NCBI GenBank assembly: GCA_002049985.1
Contig: MVCY01000026.1
Span: 1-7,661, forward strand
DNA length: 7,661 nt
Direction: 5' to 3'
Origin: Candidatus Latescibacteria bacterium 4484_181
GTDB taxonomy: Bacteria; Latescibacterota; MVCY01
Shown in pieces: positions 1-6,677 of this stretch. The position numbers and the translations under genes are program-made. The notes below the pieces were generated by a model that worked only from the letters and a program-made list of their open reading frames with translations, searched no databases and had not been told where the DNA came from. How positions within the stretch are numbered: position 1 is the stretch's first letter; every line of letters starts with the position of its first letter.

Positions 1-88
1 CCTGAAGATTTCTCTATCTCTTGCACACATTCTGCCAACAAATGGCAATTTTACAGAAAACGGGCTCCACTCTACCTTGAAAACAGAT
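1..88. other. Unassigned left edge
   Basis: I recognise nothing here. The minus strand has a short open frame running off the left edge, but it shows no start codon, ribosome binding site or recognisable motif, so I do not call a gene. Confidence 0.3.
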
Positions 89-143
89 TGTAGGAGGCGT
101 CTCCAGACGCCGACGGAATCGGGCTCTGGAGAGCCCTCCCACA
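89..143. repeat. REP-like double-palindrome intergenic repeat
   Basis: Two short perfect hairpins lie side by side: GGCGTCT-CC-AGACGCC at 96-111 and GGGCTCT-GG-AGAGCCC at 121-136, separated by nine bases. The outer ends also mirror each other, with TGTAGGAGG at the left and CCTCCCACA at the right, so the whole 55-bp unit is an imperfect inverted repeat made of two opposed halves. This layout resembles repetitive extragenic palindromes found in many copies between genes. Only one copy is in the window, so its repetitive nature is inferred from its form. It lies outside the likely insertion-sequence boundaries. Confidence 0.6.
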
Positions 144-448
144 GAAATAGATATCCGAAGTGAGCCCATAGTACTGCCGGCAACTCCATCTTTCCGACCG
201 AACTTGCACCTGTGTTATGTAACCCATAGTTTGACTCCGTAGGTTTAACGATTAGATGCTGGGTCTGTACTAAACGCGAATAACCTAAGATAACAGTAAA
301 GAACAGAACCGGGGCATAAGGAGGTGGGGGTTTTACAAATAGGTAATTAACCTTTTGCGACTTCTTGGCGAACTTTGCGCCTGGAAATGGCTTCTGATAC
401 ACCTTCCTGTCTGTTCCGGTAAGGACAAAATGTTTGCAGCAAATAAGA
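144..448. other. Non-coding or degraded stretch with probable left part of dead IS
   Basis: No gene can be supported here. The stretch lies just upstream of the readable transposase remnant, where the left end and the N-terminal helix-turn-helix part of an IS481-like transposase would be expected, but I cannot recognise that protein sequence in any frame. A Shine-Dalgarno-like AAGGAGG at 318-324 could be the relic of the transposase ribosome binding site. A candidate left terminal repeat begins near 213. Confidence 0.35.
213..235 (+). repeat. Candidate left terminal inverted repeat of the dead IS
   Basis: The segment begins TGTTATGTAACCC and ends AGTTTGAC. Its opposite-strand partner at 983-1001 reads TGTTTAC at its outer end and GGTTGAC at its inner end. 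The match is imperfect and needs a gap of about four bases. TGT outer ends are usual for IS481/IS3-like elements, and the position is sensible for a shortened element of roughly 0.8 kb. I found this pair by looking for it, so the support is modest. Confidence 0.25.
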
Positions 449-972
449 CTGCCTATTTATTCGAAGTCCATTGAAGGACAATATGTAGAGAGAGACAAGC
501 AGATATGAAAGAGCCGCCACATAGAAGCGCCTTATCCGGGCTATCTGGTAGGTATCGATGTTTTCTATGTGGGTTGTCTGAAGAACATAGGAAGAATCTA
601 TCAGCTAACGGCTTGCGATTGCTTCTCCAGTTTCGGTTGGGGGCCAATCACAAGTTCAAGCAAGCCTGTGACAGAAACAATATCGGGCATAGCTTCACCA
701 GGACGAAGCATCCCTGAACCAATGGTTACACCGAAAGGCTTAACCAGACAATCCTCGATGAATTCTACAGCCTTGCCCTGCGAAAGAAGATATACAACTC
801 TGTCGAAGAGCTACAGAAAGATCTATTCATGTATTAACATAACTTCCATAGAAACCATCGAGGCTATAAGGTTAAGAGGAACGGATACATCACCCAAGCC
901 AGGCGTTCTTCAGCGGCAGAACCCCTCTTGCCTTGCCACTGGCAGCATGATGTATCAAATGGGACATCCTGA
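449..972 (+). pseudogene. IS481-like DDE transposase remnant (frameshift, internal deletion, stops)
   Basis: This was an integrase-core transposase that moved an insertion sequence. Reading the frame through 506 gives RHIEAPYPGYLVGIDVFYVG, with the first catalytic Asp at 557-559, then GRIYQLTACDCFSSFGW up to about 640. The match then jumps to another frame at about 643 (ANHKFKQACD, IGHSFTR, TNGYTERLNQTILDEFY, RKKIYNSVEELQKDL, NFHRNHRGYK) and ends at a TGA at 970-972. The block usually lying between these parts, some 40-50 residues with the DNG motif and second catalytic Asp, is missing. The third acidic residue is Glu at 733-735. In-frame stops lie at 506 (TGA), 715 (TGA, in the place of Trp in HPWTNGY) and 835 (TAA). 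The N-terminal helix-turn-helix part was not recognised. Family assignment rests on remembered motifs of IS481-type transposases. The gene is clearly dead. Confidence 0.8.
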
Positions 973-982
973 GGAGAAATCT

Positions 983-1001
983 GTCAACCATAGTGTAAAC
1001 A
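983..1001 (-). repeat. Candidate right terminal inverted repeat of the dead IS
   Basis: Read on the minus strand, the segment starts TGTTTAC and ends GGTTGAC, loosely mirroring 213-235. It sits 10 bp after the transposase stop and only about 10-30 bp before recognisable lactate dehydrogenase sequence begins, which is where the right end should be. The sequence match itself is weak. Confidence 0.25.
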
Positions 1002-1007
1002 GCTTGA

Positions 1008-1655
1008 CAAGACAGGCCAATCAGTTGTATAGCTGCTTATGTCGAGAAGGCAGTCCTACTTGTCACCACCAGTCAAGTGGACGTGATGACCTACGTGGTG
1101 CTCAAAGGTTCCGGACTGCCCCCAGGCCAGGCTCTGGGATCAGGCACTGTTGTTGATTCAGCCAGATTTCGCTATTGGGTCAGCCAGAGATGCAACATTG
1201 ATGCCAGAAATGTTCACGCCTATGTGATCGGCGAACATGGCGACAGCGAGGTGCTGCTGTGGAGCTTGGTCGATATCTCCGGAATCCCCCTGGAGTCGTT
1301 CTGTAGGAATTGCAACCAGAAACCCACGCCGAAGACAGAAAGTCAGATCGAAGAAACTGTGAAAAAATCTGCCTATCACATCATCGAGACCAATGGCCTC
1401 ACCAACTACGTAGTCAGTCTGGCCATGTTGAGGATTTTGGGAGCCGTAGTTAGAGACGAGCACAATGTTCTAACAGTCTCCACTCTAGTGAATGGAGAGT
1501 ACGGTATTTACGATCTCTGCCTTAGTGTCCCTCGCGTGATCAGCAGCAACGGAATTGAACGGGTAATAGAGACACGCCCCTCTACCAGGGAAGGTGCTGG
1601 GCTGCAGGGCTCCGCTGGAGTGCTGAGATCGGTCATCAAGAACCTGGGTTATTAG
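1008..1655 (+). pseudogene. ldh: L-lactate dehydrogenase, 5'-truncated (C-terminal two thirds remain)
   Basis: The intact protein would reduce pyruvate to L-lactate with NADH in the cytoplasm. What remains is about 215 codons open to a TAG at 1653-1655. Family motifs run in order: IAAYVEKAVLLVT, VDVMTYVVLKGSGLPPG, GSGTVVDSARFRYW (the Asp and Arg of the DxxR motif), then NVHAYVIGEHGDSE with the catalytic His. The C-terminal domain follows with VLTVSTLVNGEYGIYD. HAYVIGEHGD favours lactate over malate dehydrogenase. The first third is absent, including the GxGxxG NAD-binding fold and the mobile substrate loop with its Arg. The usual TNP before VDV reads TSQ, so the catalytic Asn is lost. Stops at 996 and 1005 in this frame lie in what is probably IS end sequence. 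A GTG at 1077 could start a shorter frame, but it lies inside the conserved fold with no ribosome binding site. The stop-free body suggests recent inactivation. Confidence 0.85.
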
Positions 1656-1719
1656 CAAAGTTCACAACATTTCTCATCGGCTAAAGTTCTCACTACAAGC
1701 CAAGAACCAGGAATAGGAA

Positions 1720-2472
1720 ATGAATACTTGTCTTTTGGAAATCAAGAACTTGAAGGTAAGAATTGGAGATAAGACAATCCTTCACGGGGTGAATCTGACC
1801 ATAGATGAAGGCACCGTCCATGTGATATTCGGCCCTAACGGTTCAGGTAAGACCACACTTGTAGGGGCTATTATGGGACTGCCTCAATATGAGGTAGTTG
1901 ACGGAGACATAAAATTCAAGGGGGAATCCATCCTTTCCATGCCGAGTTATGAAAGGGCAAGGCTGGGTATTGGTCTGGCTTTTCAGCGTCCCCCAGCAGT
2001 CAAGGGGGTAAACCTGTTTCACCTGCTGAAAGCAGTGAAGAGGAACGAAGACGACATCCTTGCTGCTGCCGAGGCTCTCAATCTGAAAGACTACCTCCAC
2101 AGAGATATGAACAAAGGGTTCTCTGGCGGCGAGATTAAACGGTCCGAAGTTCTTCAGATGAAGCTGATGCGGCCCACCCTGCTCATGCTGGATGAACCGG
2201 AATCTGGTGTGGATTTTGAGAATATCGTACTCCTTTCTGACATCATAAAAGAGATGCTTGAGAAGAAACAGCCCATTGTGACCAGGAAGAGATCCGGGTT
2301 AATCATAACCCACACCGGTTTGATAATTGAGCAGATTCAAGCGGATGTGGGACATGTCATTCTCGACGGGAGGATATTGTGTTCTGGCAATCCCCATGAG
2401 ATACTGGAAGCAATTAGAACACATGGGTTTGAGAGATGTGTGGAGTGCCTGGAAAAGCAGAGGAAGAGATAA
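1720..2472 (+). CDS. sufC: Fe-S cluster assembly ATPase SufC
   Basis: SufC is the cytoplasmic ABC-type ATPase that drives conformational changes in the SufB-type scaffold during Fe-S cluster assembly; it is not a transporter. The 250-residue protein has Walker A GPNGSGKT at 38-45, Q-loop Gln89, signature FSGGE at 134-138 and Walker B LLMLDE at 154-159. SGVD follows as the D-loop (162-165), then the H-loop His198 in ITHTG. The PESGVD stretch and the GGEIKRSE extension of the signature are SufC hallmarks. A basic insert (TRKRSG, 188-193) precedes the H-loop, and the C-terminus has a CVEC pair (Cys240, Cys243). Both recall archaeal-type SufC rather than the E. coli form. The ATG at 1720 is preceded by AGGA at 1709-1712 with a 7-nt gap. 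Its last base is shared with the start of the sufB-like gene, so the two are surely co-translated. No clear promoter was found in the 64 bp upstream. Confidence 0.95.
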   Translation: MNTCLLEIKNLKVRIGDKTILHGVNLTIDEGTVHVIFGPNGSGKTTLVGAIMGLPQYEVVDGDIKFKGESILSMPSYERARLGIGLAFQRPPAVKGVNLFHLLKAVKRNEDDILAAAEALNLKDYLHRDMNKGFSGGEIKRSEVLQMKLMRPTLLMLDEPESGVDFENIVLLSDIIKEMLEKKQPIVTRKRSGLIITHTGLIIEQIQADVGHVILDGRILCSGNPHEILEAIRTHGFERCVECLEKQRKR

Positions 2473-3569
2473 TGAGCCTTTCAGAAAACGATATCCAACA
2501 ACTTCAAAAAGTGGGGTATGATCCTTCGGGAACTGTGCCCAGGTCAGGCAGCTTTTTAACCAGAGACCACGAAGTTGTTTCCTTGGAACAGAGAGAAAAA
2601 GGACTGGAGATACTCCCACTTGGAGCAGCTTTACAAAAATACCCCTGGGTGGAGAATCTATTTTTCAAATTAGTGCCCAAAGAAAAGGACAACTACACAA
2701 GAGAAGTGGCACAGCATGCTCCCGTGGGGTATTTCATAAGGGCAGTTCCGGGTGCCAGGATAGCAAGACCCGTTCAATCCTGCTTTTTTATCAAGACGGC
2801 GAGATTCTCCCAGATGGTTCACAATATCATTGTGGCCGAGCCGGGATCGGAATTGCATATCATCACCGGCTGCACCACAGCATCCTACGTGAAACAGGGA
2901 AAGCACATAGGGCTGACCGAATTTTACGTGAGGGAAAACGCCCGGCTTTCCTACACGATGATCCACGACTGGGCACCCCAGGTCAGGGTTTTCCCCAGAA
3001 GCGCTGCCTTGGTAGAGGCGGGGGGAGCCTTTATATCTAACTACATAGCCCTGACCGCAGCCGAGCTGGTGCAGGCGTATCCAGTAGCTAAGGTTAATAG
3101 AGGGGGCATAGCCAGATTCAATTCCGTGATCTATGCGCCTCAAGGCTCACATTTTGATCTGGGGATGGCTGCCAAATTGGTAGAACCCGAGGCCAAAGCC
3201 GAGATCATAAGCCGAGCAGTCTCCGATGGAGGAGTGGTTATAACCAGGGGCTACCTGGAAGGCGGTGCGGCAAATACTAAGGGTCATATGGAGTGCAGTG
3301 GGTTGCTTTTACGCGATTCGGGTTCTATCCACGCTGTGCCGGAACTTAAGGGTACCTTTCCGGAAACTGACCTTTCCCACGAGGCGGCGGTGGGAAGGAT
3401 CGCCGACGAAGAAATCCAGTACCTTATGACCAGGGGATTGGACCAGGAGACCGCCACCTCGCTCATCGTGCGGGGATTTTTGGACGTCAGGTTAAAAGGA
3501 CTGCCTCCGGAATTGCAACACGCCATAGATACGATGATTGAGAAAGCGAGTCTGAGAAGCACCGTATAA
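2472..3569 (+). CDS. sufB: SufB/SufD-family Fe-S scaffold protein (minimal SufB type)
   Basis: This is the scaffold on which SufC helps build Fe-S clusters. The ATG at 2472 overlaps the sufC TAA by one base, and GGAAGAG just upstream serves as ribosome binding site. The frame continues upstream into sufC, but this start gives a normal 365-residue protein, well short of E. coli SufB (about 495) and lacking its long N-terminal part. The beta-helix core runs from about 85 to 290 (PVQSCFFIKTA, HNIIVAEPGSELHIITGC, YTMIHDWAP). The C-terminal helical part has HMECSGLLL, LSHEAAVGRI and QYLMTRGL. Cys275 aligns with E. coli SufB Cys405; His303-Glu304 align with its His433-Glu434, and SufD also has a functional His in this area. 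These alignments are from memory. Cys104 and Cys134 are further cysteines. With only one scaffold gene, a homodimer with SufC is likely, as proposed for minimal SUF-like (SMS) systems. SufD is the alternative name, but the Cys and Glu favour SufB. Confidence 0.9.
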   Translation: MSLSENDIQQLQKVGYDPSGTVPRSGSFLTRDHEVVSLEQREKGLEILPLGAALQKYPWVENLFFKLVPKEKDNYTREVAQHAPVGYFIRAVPGARIARPVQSCFFIKTARFSQMVHNIIVAEPGSELHIITGCTTASYVKQGKHIGLTEFYVRENARLSYTMIHDWAPQVRVFPRSAALVEAGGAFISNYIALTAAELVQAYPVAKVNRGGIARFNSVIYAPQGSHFDLGMAAKLVEPEAKAEIISRAVSDGGVVITRGYLEGGAANTKGHMECSGLLLRDSGSIHAVPELKGTFPETDLSHEAAVGRIADEEIQYLMTRGLDQETATSLIVRGFLDVRLKGLPPELQHAIDTMIEKASLRSTV

Positions 3570-3580
3570 TCTTCTTTAAC

Positions 3581-3621
3581 CTCGCAACCCAACGCTCGAC
3601 CGACTTTGGGTGCTGTGCGAG
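3581..3621 (+). terminator. Candidate hairpin just after sufB
   Basis: CTCGCA (3581-3586) pairs with TGCGAG (3616-3621), and ACCCAA (3587-3592) with TTGGGT (3606-3611), leaving a four-base bulge and a 13-nt loop. It starts 12 bp after the sufB stop, where a terminator would be expected. No T-run follows, so intrinsic termination is uncertain; it may protect the 3' end instead. Confidence 0.35.
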
Positions 3622-3671
3622 GATTTATCCCTGACGATACTTCTGAACGATCTCTTTGGGCAAAGCGCGCT

Positions 3672-3704
3672 ACCTTCCCGTAGGTTTCAGACCTGCGGGA
3701 GGGT
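3672..3704 (+). terminator. 14-bp stem hairpin between convergent sufB and uvrA
   Basis: ACCTTCCCGTAGGT (3672-3685) pairs with ACCTGCGGGAGGGT (3691-3704) across a 5-nt loop, TTCAG. As a plus-strand RNA all 14 positions pair, two of them as G-U. On the minus strand these two become C-A mismatches, so the structure suits the sufB-side transcript better. No T-run follows on either strand. It lies in the 191-bp gap between genes that transcribe towards each other and may act as a transcript barrier or 3' stabiliser. Confidence 0.45.
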
Positions 3705-3760
3705 CCGATCCATGAATCACCCCTTGCTGGCTGAGAGGAGTAAGACAGACCACCCATATC

Positions 3761-6523
3761 TTACTCGGCAAGATAAGGCCTCAAATACTTCCCGGTATAT
3801 GAACTCTCCACTTGGGCCACATGTTCTGGAGTACCCACAGCTACAATTCTGCCCCCTTTTTCTCCCCCCTCCGGACCTAAGTCTATTATCCAGTCAGCCG
3901 TCTTGATCACATCCAAGTTGTGTTCTATCACCAACACTGTGTTGCCGGCATCCACTAAGCGGTTGAGCACCGAAATCAGCTTCTTTATGTCATCCAGATG
4001 AAGACCTGTAGTCGGTTCATCCAAGATGTAAAGCATGTCTCGGGGAGACCTAGTCATAAGTTCTGCTGCTATCTTCAACCTCTGGGCCTCGCCACCGGAG
4101 AGAGTGGTAGCCGGCTGTCCCAACCGTAGATAGCCCAAACCCATCTGAGATAGCAACTTCAGCTTCCTGGCCAAAGCCGGCGGCCCGGTAAAGAAATCTA
4201 CCGCCTCATCCACTGTCATCCCCAGCACATCGCTGATATTCCGGCCCCGGTACTTCACTTTTAGTATCTCTGACTTGTAGCGCTTCCCCTGGCACTGCTC
4301 GCAGGTGACATAGACGTCGGCCAGGAAATACATGTCGAGCTTAAGGTATCCCTCTCCTTGACAGACCTCACATCTGCCACCAGGCACGTTGTAGGAGAAA
4401 TGGCCAGGGCCAAACCCCATTCTCTTAGAGTAGGGAAGGGAAGCAAAAAGCCTTCTAATGTGATCAAATGCCCCGATAAAGGTGATGGGGTTAGATCTGG
4501 GGGTGGAGGCAATCGGCGCTTGGTCTATCATTCGCACCCCTTTTATCCACTCGGTGCCGGTGAGACTGTCGTGTTCCCCAGGTTGTCCAAAGTGGCTCTT
4601 GAAGACTCTGCCTAGGGCATGGTAGAGGGTGTCGTGGATTAGAGTGCTTTTACCGGAACCGGAGACGCCAGTCACACAGGTAAAGGTGTGAAGTGGTATC
4701 TCAATGTCTATGTTTTTGAGGTTATTCGACCGAGCTCCGGTGAGCTTCAAGAACCGTCCACTGCCCTTCCTTCGAACCGAAGGTAGCGGTATTCGCTTTT
4801 CCCCCCTTAGATATTTAGCAGTAACAGTGTTAGCACTGTTAACAAATTGATGGAAATCTCCAGCGTAGACCACCCGGCCACCCTTTTCGCCGGCCAGAGG
4901 GCCTAATTCCACCAAGTAGTCTGCTTTCTCTATCACTTTTCGATCATGTTCTACCACAATAAGGGTGTTCCCCGTTGAGGCCAGGTCTTTAAGGACGTCA
5001 ACAAGCATGTGCGTGTCCCGGACATGGAGACCAATAGTAGGTTCATCCAGCACGTAGAGCGTTCCTGCCAGACGAGCGCTTAGTTGGTTAGCTATATTCA
5101 CCCGTTGGGCTTCTCCCCCGGAGAGTGTTCGGGTCTGGCGGTCAAGGGTCAAATAGCCCAGCCCGGTGCGGTAGAGGAGCTCTAATTTGGCGCTGATCTT
5201 TTTGAGCACCTCCCCGGCCACTGCCTGATCAAAGTTGCTAAGCCGAATGTGGCTGAAAAACCCCCGGGCTTGCTCAATGCTCATCTGGCTTAGCTGGTGG
5301 ATATCGAAACCGGCCACCTTCACCCAGAGAGCTTGAGGGCGAAGCCTGGAGCCCTGACAATCGGGACATGTGAATTGGCTGCGGTAGCGGCTCAAAAAAA
5401 CTCGAACTGGAAGCTTGTACCGTTTCTCTTCCAAATAGACAAAGAACTGATAGACCCCTTCGTAGTCGTCAGTTCCCTCAAATATCATCCTTTTCTCCTC
5501 TTCGGTCAACTGATAGAAGGGTTTGTTCATATCGATGTGCTTCCTGCGGCAGAGTTTCTCCAGTTGATGGTACCACCAGCGGTGGCTGGGCTTGGTCCAC
5601 GGCTCTATCGCCCCCTGGGCCAGACTGAGCGATTTATCTGGGACTATGAGGTCTTCGTCATAAAGCAGTAGATTCCCGAATCCCTTACACTGAGGGCAAG
5701 CTCCCACAGGGTGGTTGAAGGAAAAGAGCAACGGGTGTGGTTGCTCAAATTCTCTTCCGCAGCGGGGGCAGTGCAATCGAGAGCTGAACGTGAGGATCTG
5801 CTTGCCCAGGATCTCTATATAAACTTTACCTCTGCCCTCGCTGAAAGCCGTATCCAGAGAGTCGGCAAGTCGCGTGCGGTCGTCTGCCCTTACTATTAAA
5901 CGGTCGAGCACTACCTGAATTTGCTGGTCCGACCCCGGTTCCAGATCCATGCCCGGGTGGATTTGCTTCACGACATCGCCAAGCTTGAGCCTTATAAATC
6001 CCCTTTCCAGCAGCCGTGTGATCATTTCCCTACCCGATTTCTCTCCATCAATCTCAACTGGGAAGAGGATGTATACCCTGTCTCCTGAATGCTCTTTTAT
6101 CAATCGCTCTACCACCTGGGAGGGGTGATCGACTCTGGCCTGTTGGCCGCAATCAGGACAGAAGGTCTTTCCTATGCGGGCATAGAGCAGACGGAAGTAA
6201 TCGTAAAGCTCGGTGGCTGTACCCACAGTGGAGCGGGAGGTGCGAACCGGGTTTTTCTGCTCAACAGCCACTGCTGGGCGGATATTGCCAATATAGTCCA
6301 CATCTGGCCGGTCCAGCTTCTCCAGGAACTGCCTGCTGTAAGTGGAGAGCGATTCAATATACCTCCACTGCCCTTCTGCAAAGAGAGTGTCAAAGGCAAG
6401 AGAGGACTTACCTGAACCGCTGAGTCCGGTGATAACGGTAATTTTGTCGTGGGGCAGACGAAGATTGATCCCCTTCAAGTTGTTCTGCCGCGCCCCCTCT
6501 ATGATGAGTTCTTTGTCTCCCAT
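3761..6523 (-). CDS. uvrA: UvrABC excinuclease subunit A
   Basis: UvrA finds DNA lesions as a dimer and loads UvrB in nucleotide excision repair. The 920-residue protein has two ABC ATPase modules: Walker A GLSGSGKS (33-40) with signature LSGGE (467-471) and Walker B LYVLDEP (489-495), then Walker A GVSGSGKS (619-626) with LSGGE (808-812) and LYILDEP (831-837). Zinc-binding cysteine sets are complete: 252/255/276/279 and 718/721/741/744. An additional CPDC lies at 122-125 and another CxxC at 386/389. Length is normal and nothing is broken. I chose the ATG at 6523 because MGDKELIIEGARQNNLK matches the family N-terminus. A TTG at 6553 in frame would add ten residues and has AGGAG three bases upstream, whereas the ATG has no clear ribosome binding site, so TTG initiation is a real alternative. 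AVAVEQKNPVRTSRSTVG differs from the commoner AISIDQKTTSRNPRSTVG, suggesting a divergent UvrA lineage. The gene follows rpoN, beyond a terminator. Confidence 0.95.
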   Translation of the reverse strand: MGDKELIIEGARQNNLKGINLRLPHDKITVITGLSGSGKSSLAFDTLFAEGQWRYIESLSTYSRQFLEKLDRPDVDYIGNIRPAVAVEQKNPVRTSRSTVGTATELYDYFRLLYARIGKTFCPDCGQQARVDHPSQVVERLIKEHSGDRVYILFPVEIDGEKSGREMITRLLERGFIRLKLGDVVKQIHPGMDLEPGSDQQIQVVLDRLIVRADDRTRLADSLDTAFSEGRGKVYIEILGKQILTFSSRLHCPRCGREFEQPHPLLFSFNHPVGACPQCKGFGNLLLYDEDLIVPDKSLSLAQGAIEPWTKPSHRWWYHQLEKLCRRKHIDMNKPFYQLTEEEKRMIFEGTDDYEGVYQFFVYLEEKRYKLPVRVFLSRYRSQFTCPDCQGSRLRPQALWVKVAGFDIHQLSQMSIEQARGFFSHIRLSNFDQAVAGEVLKKISAKLELLYRTGLGYLTLDRQTRTLSGGEAQRVNIANQLSARLAGTLYVLDEPTIGLHVRDTHMLVDVLKDLASTGNTLIVVEHDRKVIEKADYLVELGPLAGEKGGRVVYAGDFHQFVNSANTVTAKYLRGEKRIPLPSVRRKGSGRFLKLTGARSNNLKNIDIEIPLHTFTCVTGVSGSGKSTLIHDTLYHALGRVFKSHFGQPGEHDSLTGTEWIKGVRMIDQAPIASTPRSNPITFIGAFDHIRRLFASLPYSKRMGFGPGHFSYNVPGGRCEVCQGEGYLKLDMYFLADVYVTCEQCQGKRYKSEILKVKYRGRNISDVLGMTVDEAVDFFTGPPALARKLKLLSQMGLGYLRLGQPATTLSGGEAQRLKIAAELMTRSPRDMLYILDEPTTGLHLDDIKKLISVLNRLVDAGNTVLVIEHNLDVIKTADWIIDLGPEGGEKGGRIVAVGTPEHVAQVESSYTGKYLRPYLAE

Positions 6524-6611
6524 AAGTCGACGTAGACATAGAATACTTGTCAAAATCTCCTGCCAATCAGGCTAAGAGATGGGCTTTGTGTATGAAGTTC
6601 ACCAGAGGAAT

Positions 6612-6637
6612 AAAAAATGCCGTCAGTTAAGACGACA
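6612..6637 (-). terminator. Intrinsic terminator after rpoN
   Basis: On the minus strand, TGTCGTC (6637-6631) pairs with GACGGCA (6624-6618), seven pairs with one G-U, around a 6-nt loop TTAACT. A run of six T (6617-6612) follows directly, then ATT. This is a textbook rho-independent terminator, 41 bp after the rpoN stop and about 90 bp before the uvrA ATG. It implies that uvrA has a promoter of its own between about 6530 and 6611, or relies on read-through. I could not identify a convincing -35/-10 pair there. Confidence 0.8.
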
Positions 6638-6677
6638 CCAAGCAAAAGGGCAAACATTGGGTTAAGGCTTGGAGGGT

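Noticed and set aside
506..837. Recoded stop codons (TGA as Trp or Gly) in the transposase
   Set aside because: A TGA sits where Trp is expected at 715, but there is also a TAA at 835, a frame change and an internal deletion. rpoN ends with TGA and the other genes have no internal TGA, so decay is the simpler reading.
960..995. Lactate-dehydrogenase-like WDILRRNLSTIV upstream of the stops at 996 and 1005
   Set aside because: It resembles the RLDLVRRN helix of LDH and is in frame, but it overlaps the transposase C-terminus and the likely IS right end, and stops follow. A chance match is more probable, though an eroded ldh segment cannot be excluded.
505..1156. Long open frames on the plus strand as hypothetical proteins
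   Set aside because: They are pieces of the broken transposase in two frames, continuing out of frame over the ldh remnant. Recognisable family sequence switches frame inside them, so they are not genes.
1661..1687. Promoter TTCACA-15-TAAAGT before sufC
   Set aside because: The spacing of 15 is short and both hexamers are weak, so it is not better than expected by chance in an AT-rich gap.
4261..6415. Several plus- and minus-strand open frames inside uvrA
   Set aside because: They are shadows of uvrA, which shows full-length domain conservation on the minus strand; none has its own motifs or ribosome binding site.
6545..6567. Sigma-54 promoter (TGGCAGG...TTTG) upstream of uvrA on the minus strand
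   Set aside because: The -24 GG is present but the -12 position reads TG instead of GC, and the site overlaps the possible TTG start. It was tempting only because rpoN is next door.
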